A stretch of DNA of 64,000 nt, from contig RCTD01000024.1 in the NCBI GenBank assembly GCA_014898415.1, positions 930,001 through 994,000 of the forward strand, written 5' to 3'. Positions within the stretch are counted from its first letter, which is position 1; every line of letters begins with the position of its first letter. The stretch comes from Stromatinia cepivora. Taxonomy: Eukaryota > Ascomycota > Leotiomycetes > Helotiales > Sclerotiniaceae. Made by a program: the position numbers and the translations under genes. The notes under the pieces are model-generated. The model ran no database searches and had not been told where the DNA came from. It saw only the letters and a list, made by a program, of their open reading frames with translations. Shown here piece by piece: positions 49,763 to 61,477 of the stretch.

Positions 49763-50071
49763 TATTATAGGATAATATAATTATAAAGTATTTTCAAAGA
49801 TCAAAGAATAAATAATATATATAATTAATAGAATAAAAGAATTGAATAATTTATCCTTGATTATATAAATCAAGAATTATATATATAAAACAAATAAATA
49901 ATTATTTAATTGATATATACCTTAATTAAACTAGATCTTTATTTATTAGAATATCAGGATCATTTTATTAATTGATAAATTAATAAGGACTAATAGATCC
50001 TTCATTCCGATTGGAAAGTATACGCTTTGATCCTTCATAAGATACAGGGGATCACAAGGCTTTCTGTGACA
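49763..50071 (-). repeat. 5' LTR of element C
   Basis: It reads TGTCACAGAAAGCC on the minus strand from 50071. The inner end is recognisable as a transition-mutated form of TATCCCGTGATA. Outer flank AGAAT at 50072-50076. Confidence 0.85.
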
Positions 50072-50999
50072 AGAATTTATTAGCTTATATTAAATACAAG
50101 CAATCTTGTATATAATAATCTTCCTTTTGATATAGATCACAAATATTATTTGAAATCTCGAAATCTGATTCTTGATATCGAAAAGTATACCTAAATCTTT
50201 TCGCAATTTATATTCGCTTTAATCCATCCTTAAAACGAAATTCTTTAACCTATAAATACTTAATTTTATTATCGATACTAAAACTGATTTGAATATCCAA
50301 TATATTTATTACTCCTTAATAATCGATTAAAAGATTATATATTAAAATCAGAGACAGGGGGATATCTTAATATATTGATCGATAGATTTTGTTTATAATC
50401 CCTAATTTCCTTTTATACTTTTTCAGTTTATCCCAAATTTCGATAATAATCATATCGGAATAAATATCAAATTGAAATTTGAAGTTCTGGATCATTGTTA
50501 TATATATATTGATTATAATTATATTGATTTTAATATATTTCGATTTAAAGTATCTTTAAAGTATATATACTATTGAATATTCGTCGATAAAGATTTCATT
50601 ATCATTATTGAGTATTATATAAATATATAATAATATATTCGTTTTATTCTTTAAATATTCCGATTTCAACTCGATATTATAATATATACAATTATTAATC
50701 TCATAAACAAATATTATATTGGATCCTGCAATCTACATATATTCATCTAATATTTGATCAATTATATAAAACCATCCTTTCCTTTTTAATTGTATCTTTG
50801 TTTATCTGAACTATCGTTTATAATTGTTTTAATCGAATTTCGAAAAATTATTTGATTCCGATATTATAAAGGTTTCTTGTTGTTTAATAAATATCGAAAA
50901 TAATCTTCAAGTTTTTAAAACAATCTTAAAAAATATATTATAAATAAATTCAGAATAACAAAGAAATATAAAAATAAAACAATAAGAAAATTCATAAAA

Positions 51000-51428
51000 T
51001 CATATTATAATATATTTTCTTATAATTATATAAATTTGCTCTTTGTTTCTACTATAATTCTATATCGACATTATATAGATTATTCTCTACTTTAATTTAT
51101 AATATTATAAATTATAAACTATATTGTTATATTTCAACTCTACTTCAATAATATTATATGAAAACTCTGATTTTCATTTTGTTTCATCCCTACTAATTAT
51201 ACTAATCCTTTCTCGATTTGCTTTGTTTTCTAATCACTATTATACAATCGAATCTTATAATCTATTAACTTTTGATATAGAAAATAATAATATTATTGAT
51301 TATATAAATTGAACTAAGGATCTATAATTCTAATAGGAATAGAATTAAGGTTATCCCCAAATATGGTCTGTATATCATTGTGATCACGTGACCTCAATTC
51401 TAATCCTATAATGGCCTCATTTCCAACA
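51000..51428 (-). repeat. 5' LTR region of B2
   Basis: The reverse complement matches B1 from 29487 onward for over 400 bp, including the CACGTG box (51385-51390). A minus-to-plus mirror is seen in the frames at 51124-51312 and 29603-29788, which encode near-identical LTR-embedded peptides. The inner LTR boundary was not determined; the lower coordinate is approximate. Confidence 0.75.
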
Positions 51429-51704
51429 GATTTTATATATAATCAAAGGATACAAAGATACAATTCTCTATTCGAATATATATCAAAATGATTAAGAAAA
51501 AGGCTTTTTTTCAAAGATAATTGATAGTATTAAAGATATTGATAATGAATAAATATTCAAGAAAAAAGAGAAATATTTATTATAACATTGAAGATTCAAT
51601 TATCTAGATCTAAATAAGATCAAGAATCTACACAAAGTATTTAATATAATCAAACCAATAAAAATCCCAATTAAATTAAATATTTATAAAGTATATATAT
51701 TTAT
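51429..51704. other. Unassigned AT-rich segment between B2 and F
   Basis: About 275 bp of decayed sequence with no open frame and no match that I noticed elsewhere in the window. It could be older element DNA into which B2 or F inserted. Confidence 0.4.
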
Positions 51705-54060
51705 TGTCGGGACAACTGTACACGGGGAAGTGAGGTTCATCAACGAACATATAGAACTTTTTATTAATACATTTTGATTTGCTTAAAGAGTTAGAATCTA
51801 TAAAGGGTAAAGATCTATATAATAGTGTATACTGAGGCATTAAGACGAATACTAATATTTATATGATCCTTATCATCTTTATTATCCTTATTATATATAT
51901 GATTCATATTTCGATACTAATAATTTCTCTTAAAGTTGAAGTATTATATACTTTAGGAATATATATACCCAGCAAATGAGTACTCTTTCCAATCCTAATT
52001 CTTGTTTTGTTCTTTTATTTGAATCAATTTATATATGAAATAATTATATATTCAATGATTGAATATATGTTTATAATAATTTTTGTTTTGTATTTGTTTT
52101 TTGATTCCTATATTTATACTATTTTCTTTTCATTATATTTTGACCTCTTTATTTATTTTATAACCTTAATTTTGATTATATTACTTTTTACAAGATCTCT
52201 AAAAGTCTAATATAGTTTTGCCTTCGTTATTATATTAGTAGGGTTAAATTCTTTATTAATTTATTTGATTTTTATTATCTTTTTTTGTTTATATAATTAT
52301 TACAAAATCATTAGATCAATTATCAATCTTTTCTTTTATATTAAATTTAGTTTTATAAAGTAATCATAAAGCGATTTCGAATTTGTATATATAATTAATA
52401 ATACTTTTTGCTTTGATAATATACCTTCGATAATACTTTTAAATACTGTATTAATATTGAATCCCAAGGTTATACTATAAAGTTCTGATGCTAATATACT
52501 TCTAATGATTCTTTTATATTTGATAAATGATTAATAAATTAAATTCGTTTTATTGTTTTTGTTCATTAATACAATAATATATCTGATTTGTAAGAACAGG
52601 TTTAGATTATTAACAAATGATATATTTGTAAATATTACTAGTTTTAACAAATCGAGATCGAATAATACGAATTTCAATCCTTTAATTAAATTGTCTATTT
52701 GCTATTGAATTGTTTTATTCATCAATTTCGCATTTTCCTTCTTAGGATTAATAATCTAAATAACAAAAGAAAAAGCGAATGATATTTCTGATTAATATAT
52801 TATCGAAATATAAGTTCCTTTTGTATATTAAACAATATATTGATTCTTTAGAATTATACTTTTTCGAATTTTGCTCTTTGTATTATAAATATCGATTGAT
52901 TGTATTTTGACGAATTATAGATTCATATATTATTTTTCCTGATTGATATAAATGAAATTATCGTTTATTTGGATAATAATAGTTCTATTGAATTTGAAAG
53001 GGTTCTCGGATGATAAAGTTTCTCGATTTTTTGCAAGAAATTTTATATTTTTAAGTTCTTTTTATTCTTTATTTATAAATGCTTTATTAATTATAATAAT
53101 TGTATCATTTATTTGAAGTTCTATTAATCCGAATGCTTTATCTTTTTGTTTAATGTATATTAGATAGGGATCGTAAATTGATTAGATCATTTGGAATATA
53201 GTGAAATGATGGTTGTGGTAAATGTCGAACTAATGATTTCTAATCTTTAATATATTATATAATGATTTGATTATTTGTAATAATGTTTCTTTTATAAATT
53301 CTATTTCCTTAGATAGTAGGATATAGAATAATCATATCAGATTGAATACTGTTTGTATATAAACTTGAATAATGTCCCTAATATACAAAATTGTTTGTAT
53401 AATTGATTGTAGGATAATCATAATATTTAATATCAAATGTTGATTTATTCGTTGAATTGTAGATGATTATATGAATACTGTTCTCTTTTCTGTATTATTT
53501 TATATCTGGATTATAAATCTCGATTTTGGGAATGCCTTTTCAATGTTTTCGTTTTTGATTTTATTAACAAATCTTGATTTGAATATTTATATATCTTTTG
53601 ATATATCTGTTTATTGTATAATTCGAATATATTGTTTTCTATTAAATTATTAATTTCTTTCTTTCTTGATTTTTGGTAAATCGATGGGTTTTGGAGTATA
53701 TCGGATATTAATAGGTTTTTATCGAAGAATCTAATGATATTTTTTTTCTCATTATTTTGAAAATAGATAATTATATCTAATATTACTATCATATCCTTAA
53801 TGAGATATATTATTATGATTTCGATTGATATCGTATTTGTTATATTATATAATGTTTTTATTAAAGAAATAATTATTTGAAGGATACCAGGATTCATTTT
53901 TGTTATGTTTTTTAAAACAGTTTTAAATTTCTTTTGGGTAACAATTTCGAGATAAGGATTAAAACTATTGGAAGCTTTATCAATAATTTTGTTATATAAA
54001 TTTAGAGTAAGATACTTAAAAGTTAATTCCCTTTCAATATTCAAGGTTTTGGGAATATGT
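51705..54060 (-). mobile_element. Copia relic F (3' LTR side to reverse transcriptase)
   Basis: The plus-strand start TGTCGGGACAACTGTACACG at 51705 looks like a terminal LTR end and is far less AT-shifted than its surroundings. The minus frame 54044-53511 (177 codons) ends in a block (IYQKSRKKEINNLIENNIFE) that matches the opening of reverse transcriptase in a class of fungal copia elements, where it reads roughly SRxKE(I/V)xxLLExGVFE. The more distal reverse transcriptase and RNase H are decayed at 53500-52000. The 5' half is not recognisable; sequence beyond 54060 belongs to the gypsy relic G. The right boundary is approximate. Confidence 0.65.
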
Positions 54061-54612
54061 TGTAGTATTATTGATGAATAAATAATAAAAAGAATTGAAA
54101 TTCAATTCACAAAATTTACGCGTTTTTAAGGTTTTGGGGTAATATAAGTGCATGGTTACTGTAATATTGAGTATAACCTTATCATCAATATAGAATCGCT
54201 AAGATAAATCCTTTTTGTTATTCTTCGATCTTTTCTTCATTGAATTATTTCAAATTTTTATCAATTTTATCCTTTTCTGATTTAATAATTCGATATATTC
54301 TTATATAATAAATATCTTTTTTTCGGTATCAGCGTTTTTGCCGATATAAGTAAATGTGGACAGATATCTATATATTATTTTAAAGAGTGTTTTATCAATT
54401 ATATTATACTATATTATATTATAGATGAATTCTATTAAAGATAATAACGATATTTAATTGTTTCATTTCTAATTAATATAACAAATAATATAATGAATTA
54501 TATTCTGATTTTATTGTTTTATTTAGCTACTAATTTATAAATAAAATATTATCGATAATTTATAATGTATTTTTAAATAGAAAAATAAGTTCCCCTAAAA
54601 TTTGTTTATAAA

Positions 54613-54822
54613 TTATAGTTCTTGATCTGAAATTATTCTTTTTGATATATTGAAATCCTTAAAAATATATCGAAATAGAATTTCTATTAATTCAAATAAG
54701 GTTATTATTTTATTGATTAGAATATATCGGATAAATTTTATATATTTATTAATAATAATAAAGATAATATTATATATATATTTATTTATCTTTGAAGAAG
54801 ATAGATTTATAATAAAATTCAT
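54613..54822 (-). pseudogene. Gypsy integrase core remnant
   Basis: A 69-codon stretch opens MNFIINLSSSK, includes INKYIKFIRYI, and ends FKDFNISKRIISDQEL. This is the Ty3/gypsy integrase pattern M-D-F-I-x-x-L-P-x-S, D-R-F-T-K-x-x-x-x-I-P, H-G-x-P-x-S-I-x-S-D-R. The first catalytic Asp reads Asn (M-N-F-I) and the Asp of DRFTK also reads Asn, both explained by G-to-A change. The second catalytic Asp (SDQ) survives. Confidence 0.8.
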
Positions 54823-56329
54823 TATTATTTTTTTCTAAAGATCAAAAAGAAATAATAGAGTTTATAATTCGCTATAAAGTTGATAATGCTTTATAATTGT
54901 TTATTAATAAATAATATATATTTATATATATTTTTTTATATTTTTTATTATATTAAATCAGAAATACTTACTTTTCAAGATCTTCTAGGTTTTCTTGATA
55001 TCCTAATAATCTTTTATAAGGTTATCATAACAAGTCTCCAAGATTTCGACCTTTATAATTTTATTTAATAATATAAAGGCGTATTTATTATAAATAAGCA
55101 AATCATCGGCATCGATTTTCCAAAATGCAGTATCTCCAATTGAACCATATCAATGCTTCAGATATTCCTTACTTTTTATAAAATCATTATTCTTTTGAAA
55201 TCATAATAAAGTATTTTTCATTAACTTCAATATTAATTCAAATATTATTTCATTATTAATTAATGTATTAGCTTTTTAATATAATATCGATTATTTGTAA
55301 TTAGTTTCTATTAACGATCCTTTAAAATCGTATAAAAACAAATTATACCCTTTTCATTGAAAGAGGCCTAAAATGTTCTATAAGGGTTCTGTTTTTATTT
55401 TCTAAAGAAAGAAAATTGCGATTATTATTATAGTATTTTTCAATTTATTTTGTAATATAAATAATATTTTATTAATACTATTTATATTTTCTGTGTAATC
55501 TAATTGTTTCAATAGATTATCGATAGAATTTAATTTGTTCGATCTATATATAATTATGAAATCATAAATAACCAGGATTTCAATTTATTATACTTATTTA
55601 TCATTGAGTTTTTTTTTCTTTATAAAATATTGAAGATTATTATAATCTGTTTTAATTATAATGATATATCGATTATTTGTAATATAATATTGTTATTGAA
55701 TAAAAATTATATAGATAATTAAAAGTTCCTGATTATAAATAAAGTACTTTTGTTTTACTAGATTGAATTTCCGCAAATAGAAAATAATAAGATATTATCA
55801 AGAAGTAATAGAATCGTTTGTATTATTAGAGAATAATTGAAAGAGTATATATTCTAATATAAATCCAAAAACATCGATTTCGATTAGGATTCGGAATATT
55901 AGATCAAAATATCAGAGTATAGATATTGTAATAAAGATTTTTTTTAAATTATCAAAGATATTTTAAGCTTTTTTTATTCATTTGAATTCCAATATAGTTT
56001 TTCTTTTTTTGATATTTTATAACAAATTTGTTAAATTATAGGCGATTTGCGAATAGATTATAATAAATCATTAATAGAAGTTTGTAAAGCTTAAAAAGAT
56101 TTGAATTTTGTAAAGGGATATTGATACAGATCATTTGATGATAATTTGAATTCTGTTTAGTTTTATAATAATGCCCTTCCTTGATACAATAAAACTCAAG
56201 AATTCGATTTTGTATATATAGAATATATATTTCTTTGATTTGGTATAAAGTTTATATTGAAATAATTTGATAAGGATCCTATAGATATTAATAATATAGG
56301 TTTTTTTATTTTTGAAATAAATAAGAATA

Positions 56330-56639
56330 TGTCACGGAAAGCCCTGTGATCCCCTGTATCTTATGAAGGATCAAAGCGTATGCTTTCCAATCGGAATGAA
56401 GGATCTACTAGCCCTTACCAATCTACCAATTTGATAAGATGATCCTGATATACTAATAAACAAAGATCTAGCCTAATTAAGGTGCATATCGGCTAGATAA
56501 CCACTCATTTGTTCTATATATACAGCTCTTGATTCATATAATCAAGGGCAAGTCATTCAATTCTTTCATTCTACCAATCACGTGTACCACTTATTCCCCG
56601 ATCCCTGAAAGTGCTCTGTAATCATACTATCCCGTGATA
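56330..56639 (+). repeat. Solo LTR of element family C (310 bp), well preserved
   Basis: It starts TGTCACGGAAAGCC and ends TATCCCGTGATA. GAATA is duplicated at 56325-56329 and 56640-56644. It is less AT-shifted than the LTRs of the full C element, so it is younger or escaped RIP. CACGTG at 56579-56584. It lies inside gypsy relic G. Confidence 0.93.
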
Positions 56640-59600
56640 GAATATTATTAAGATATATAATATAAATATTATTTGTAAGATTGGTGAGTATTTAATTGAT
56701 ATATATCTGAAAAATAATGGGGGTATTGATTAGGCCAAAAGGTATAATTAGGTATTCGAATTGTTTGTAGTAAATATAGAACATTATCTTTTATTTATTG
56801 TTTTTTTATATATATATTCGATAATATATTGTGAAAGAGGTAGGTCGAGATACATGCGTCCCGATAGCATGCTGTAAAGGGAAATGGGAATTGGAATTGA
56901 TTAGATTATATTATAAAGGCTTCAAATAATAAAACTAATAGGTTTAAATAATGATTTGGATTGTATACAAATGGGATACAAAAAGATTAATGGAAAACAA
57001 TTGATTTTTTTCAAGAAAAGGAAAGCAAAACCTTCTCTTATATCTAATTACAAAGAATTATATAATTATATAATTATGAATTAATTATATATTAAATCTT
57101 AATATCCTAATTTTCTTATACCCTTCCTCTCTCCGGAATATATATTCTATTTGATTTTAGAACAATTATAAAAGATAAAAATCAAAAAAATCAAAAAATA
57201 ATTAGAATATCAGCAAATTAAAACGATAAACAATTTTTAAGATTATTTTAAAAAAACAATATACTTTGGTTCTTATTAATCCAAATCTGCTTTTATCACT
57301 TTTCTATTAAATTCAATAAGGATTTCAAATTCCTAAAAAATATCTTTATTGTTTTTTCCATCTTCGATTTTTCTTGGATATTTAATCAAACATTTTATAA
57401 CGGATTTCATATTTATAATCAAACTTTTTGATAATTCTTAAATATAATTTGAATAACAAATAAAGATTTTTAATATTACAAACTCTTATCCAGTATTAAA
57501 AAAATGTTTTTTTTTTTTATTATTAGATTTTATAAAAGATTTCTTTATTAAAGAACAATTCATCTATTCTTCATTTGATTTACAATCTGCATCAAGAATT
57601 GAAACAATACCTTATATTCCAGAAAATCCAACTAAAGATTCTGAAAACTGGATTACTTCAAAAGGACTGAATAATATTATAGATTGATTCTAAATTGATT
57701 CTTATCTTACAACTTTTTTTCCTCTTTCAATAAACTTCTTTGGTATAAATTGAAGTTTTTCAATAAGGGATTTTCTATCAATTAGATTTATAATCTTCTA
57801 ATTACCAATGTTTTCTTTATTAAGAAATTTATCATCTTTGAAATCCTTATTATAAAAAGCTTCTTATTTTTATAAAAGTATATTATAATTTATAAATAAT
57901 AATCAATCTTTTTATTACTTTTCTTTATTTTAGAATATTTCAAATTGAATAACCAAATCCGTTATTACAAGATTATATTATCATTTATATCAAAACTCGA
58001 ATTTATTATTATTAATTTTAAACAATCTATTTATTATTTCTTTAACAATATTAAAATCCCAAAATAAATATCCTAAAAGAATTATAGAAAGATAATCTTA
58101 TAAAACAAAATTGATATTTAAAAAAAAAAAAGATTAAAGGATATAAAGATTTTTTCCATTAAATTCATTTAATTCAAAAAAGACAATCTGATTTTGAAAA
58201 GATCTTTAAAGATTTTTGTAAAAACTATTATTCTTTATATTCTTTTTGTTCGAAATTATAATTAAATAGAAAATCAATACCAAAATCGATCTATAGGATC
58301 CAAAAGAATTAATATATCTCAAAATAATATTTAATTATATTACAATTATTCAGGATTCAGATTTAATCAAAATCCCTCAACAAAACTGATTCTTTTGTTT
58401 AATTTTCTGGAAAGTTTCCCTTCTTATTATTTAATCAAGATTATATTATAATTAATAAATAAAAGAATACTTCTTTAGAAATTCTCAAATTAAATTATTA
58501 TTATTATTTAATTTATAAAAAACAAGGATTTGATACTTTTTATATGAGTTTTTAATCGATTCCCTTGATTTAGGAAAATCAATTATAATAATTATTTTTT
58601 TTGAAGCTTTTTTTCGTTTATTCTTAAAAGTTAAATAGAAAAGATCAAAAAAGGAATAATAAAGATTAAACTTTCTATTATAATCAAGAAAATATAATAT
58701 AAATAAAGATATTAATACAAAACAGAATTCTTTATCCTTTTGAATATAAATAATAATATATTATAATATAAAATCGTATTTTAAAGGGAATTAAATAATC
58801 GAAAAATAATAATTTGGAAATAAACTTTTTTTAAAGATTCCATGGAAATACTATTTATAAATAACAAAAATATTTTTATAAACATTTTGTAAATCGAATT
58901 TATCTTTTTGTTCAAAAATATATTGAAATAAAGAGATATATAGGATAAATTAATTCTTAAAAAATTCTTTATTTGATGATTTTAATAAAAGAAAATTATC
59001 TTTAAAAGTTTCGTTAAAATCAAGGGAATAGAAGCTTTTTATTAAATCGAATCAATTAGAATTGAAGATTTGCTTTGATTATTTTAAAGTTAAGAATTGA
59101 TATAAATAGAATTAAGAATAAAATACACTTTTAATTCCTAATAATAATAATTAATTTGTTTTATAATTCTTTGATCAAAATATATTTCGATTTTAAATCG
59201 AAAAGCTTTATCAAAGTATACAAATAATATATATATAAAGTATTCATAATGATTTACTTTTTTAATAATATGACAATTTTCCATTTTATTTAATTAATAA
59301 TATATCTATTATCCATCAAAAAGTATTATCCTTTTTTAAATTGGTAATTTAAATCATAAAAATAGTTTTTCAGTTTCTATAAAGAATTTAAGATTATCTT
59401 AAAATTATTAAAAGCTCAATCGTTATTATCTGAAATAAATTTAACTTTATAATTAATTGTATAATAACAAAATACAAATCTATCTAAAATAGATAAATAA
59501 AAAAGGGTTTTTTTCGAAAGATCAAAATGATAACCTTTTTTTTCCTATTTATCGATATTTATAATTGTAGACTTCGAAATTAATATAATTGTTTAAGAAT

Positions 59601-59801
59601 AAAGAAATCAATATATACAAAAGGTATTTAATATAACAATTACTTTTAATTGTTTTTTAATATTAAATTCCTTTTTATTATTATTATTATTAAAAGATAT
59701 TAAAACAATTTCTACAATAATCATTTTATGAATAAATTTATCCTTTTATTAAACTTTAAAAAGGTTTTTATTTTTATAATATTTTCTTAAAAACTCAAAA
59801 T

Positions 59802-59951
59802 TGTCACGAGATACACGTGATCGCGTCCGATCGGGCTAGTACAGTACTAAGCTCCAAGCCGGTCATATATATAACTTTGTAGCACACTCTCTTTAACTCT
59901 ATAACTTTTAATTCTAAAATTGATCTCTAAATACTCGTTAAATTCATCACA
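59802..59951 (+). repeat. 5' LTR of element E (150 bp)
   Basis: TG..CA ends. CACGTG at 59814-59819. Preceded by AAAAT. The better-preserved left end of the two. Confidence 0.92.
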
Positions 59952-60166
59952 TTATTAAAAGCTCTTCCAGATAAGAAATAGAATAACATTTATACATACT
60001 CATACACATTCCGTTTACTCCTATCTAGACATATCATTTATATTCTCTCATTTGTATATAAATCTTCTTGATATTATTCAAAAGTATTGTCTTTTTTCTT
60101 ACCCTTAATTTCTAAACTATAAATTACAATTCGATAAATTTCACGATTGTAGAATTTTGTAGCGAA

Positions 60167-61258
60167 ATGATTCATCAGCAAAATGAAATCTTGTTCTTAC
60201 ACTCTCTGATTCTCGAATATACTCCTACTGCTTATACTCCTTCTCATTCGAAACCCTTTCTCCTTGATCCTGAAAAGTTCAATAGTAGCTTTCAAAAGTT
60301 CGATACCTGGCTTCCCTCGATTCGAACGAAACTACAAATAGATGGCATTACGATCGGCAACTTTACAGCTCAATTTTACTATATTTATCTCAATCTCAAA
60401 TCTTATATATAAATTATAATACTATTTCAGCTTTTTTCTTTTGATCAAAATATTCCCTTAAATTATACAACGATCTTAAATCAATTTATATACATTTACA
60501 ACAATCCGAATAAAATCCAAAAAACTAAAAATAAACTATTCATTTTCAAACAAGGAACCGATTCTTTATATACCTATATTGCAAAATTCGAAAGGATTTT
60601 TTACAAAGCCAAAAGTCAGAATTAACCCGATTCGAATAAAATCTCAATCTTTCGTAATGGATTCAATGTTACTTTTAAAAATCATCTTTTTCAACAGTTT
60701 TCTCTTCCCTATTTTTATCTCGATTTTGTTCAGGTCATACAACAACTAACTATTCGTATAGCAAATGGATTCCCTACATCATCCCACTCTAGTGAATCTA
60801 GAACCTTATATATATTACAGAATCCATCCTACTCTCGGAACCACAATCCAATAGATATTAACAACCTTAATATCATTGATGCTCTTAACCCTTTTGATAC
60901 TCAATCGGACAAACCTAATCATACCTTGATTCTACTCTGTATACAAACACCCGAATTTTCCCCTTCTGAAAGAACTCTTTTATACAAATAAAATAAATAC
61001 ATACAATATAGAAATAACTTTCATTAAATACAAACCTATCCACTAAACCCACATCAAAGAATCCAAAATCGACAAAAGCCTATTCCGATTATTACATTAA
61101 TTACTGAATCCGAAAATAACGATAATAAAGATCTAAAAGAAATAATCAATAACCAATATTTTGAAGATCACTTAAAGAAAGCATATAATACAATAAATAT
61201 ATATTCGTTGATTATAATACAATCTATACATCAAGAATTTTTATCAAAAAAAGATTAA
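60167..61258 (+). pseudogene. Gypsy-type Gag of element E, four internal TAA stops
   Basis: One frame from ATG at 60167 to TAA at 61256-61258 (364 codons). It is interrupted only by TAA at 60410, 60623, 60989 and 61025, each explicable as CAA to TAA. The first part (FLLDPEKFNSSFQKFDTWLP) and middle (SLYTYIAKFERIFYKAKSQ; QQLTIRIANGFP) follow the fungal Ty3/gypsy capsid pattern: F-x-G, a Trp-containing helix, a Y-x-x-x-F-x-x-x-x-x-x helix, then a x-x-x-x-R-I-x-x-R linker. Codons 60998-61039 keep CCHC zinc-knuckle spacing but with Tyr (TAC/TAT) at all three Cys positions and His retained. A Ser/Pro linker (FSPSERTLLYK) precedes the knuckle, as in related Gags. An acidic tail follows. Confidence 0.8.
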
Positions 61259-61327
61259 TGATCATTTTATACTTAAATCATTCGTTTAAAATGAATTCAA
61301 AACGAACTCTTCAGAAAGGAAGAATAA

Positions 61328-61477
61328 TATCACAAGATACACATAATCATATCCGATCGGGTTAGTACAATACTAAACTCCAAGCCGATCATATATATAG
61401 CTTTGTAGCACACTCTCTTTAGCTCTGTAACTTTTAATTCTAAGGTTGATCTCTAAACGCTCGTTGGGTTCGTCACA
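61328..61477 (+). repeat. 3' LTR of element E (150 bp)
   Basis: Same length as the 5' LTR. The opening TG reads TA and the CACGTG box reads CACATA; the right end GGGTTCGTCACA is intact. Followed by AAAAT. Confidence 0.92.

Larger units (their letters stand above)
36038..50071 (-). mobile_element. Copia-type element C, complete ends, split by A2
   Basis: Minus-strand LTRs lie at 49763-50071 (5') and 36038-36346 (3'). The same 5-bp duplication AGAAT abuts both outer ends (36033-36037 and 50072-50076), 14 kb apart, so this is one insertion into B2. Removing A2 and its duplication leaves about 8.26 kb. Copia affiliation comes from the minus frame at 46834-46589, whose start (YYIWISKLNKVIIIRN, then IFKKE) matches the block between integrase and reverse transcriptase in fungal copia elements. 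The LTRs and interior are heavily AT-shifted compared with the well-kept solo C LTR at 56330. No frame is functional. Confidence 0.85.
31363..51428 (-). mobile_element. Copia family B, minus-strand copy B2, expanded by nested insertions
   Basis: The 5' LTR starts at 51428 (TGTTGGAAATGAGG read on minus). Coding order on the minus strand is gag (to 50072, resuming at 36037), protease region (35718-35536), integrase (35241-34966), Ser-rich linker (34479-34093), reverse transcriptase (about 33115-32540) and RNase H. A truncated 3' LTR at 31528-31363 follows. Element C (36038-50071) and a solo A LTR (33558-34087) are inserted. Removing them leaves about 5.5 kb, a normal copia length. Continuity across C is shown by matching B1 at 30770-30960, which runs through the insertion point without a gap. 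All frames are broken and AT-shifted. Confidence 0.8.
54061..56829 (-). mobile_element. Ty3/gypsy relic G, interrupted by a solo C LTR
   Basis: On the minus strand the order fits gypsy pol. Reverse transcriptase lies at about 56772-56692 (YLIIPFGLINTPIIFQIYIN, family pattern L-V-M-P-F-G-L-x-N-A-P-x-x-F-Q). RNase H is at about 55690-55580 (IIIIKTDYNNLQYF then KKLND, family T-D-H-x-x-L-x-Y-F). Integrase is at 54822-54613. The solo C LTR (56330-56639) lies within reverse transcriptase. The element stops at 56829, where repeat D2 starts. Limits on the left are approximate. Confidence 0.75.
59802..61477 (+). mobile_element. Gag-only miniature LTR element E (1676 bp)
   Basis: Two LTRs of exactly 150 bp (59802-59951 and 61328-61477) bound it. 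The target duplication AAAAT is at 59797-59801 and 61478-61482. The LTR reads TGTCACGAGATACACG to the end TCGTCACA. The 1376-bp interior holds only one gag-like frame; there is no room or trace for protease, reverse transcriptase or integrase. The structure fits the gag-encoding terminal-repeat (TR-GAG) non-autonomous class, which would depend on an autonomous partner. It is inserted into repeat D2 and is visibly less mutated than its host. Confidence 0.9.

Noticed and set aside
29487..51428. One giant B element flanked by LTRs at both ends
   Set aside because: The two end LTRs point in opposite directions, and their flanks (GGTAA, GATTT) do not match, so they cannot be the two LTRs of one simple insertion.
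51705..52031. Solo LTR with a TTTAT target duplication ending near 52026
   Set aside because: A CA followed by ATTTAT occurs there, but the duplication is off by one base and no second copy confirms the end.
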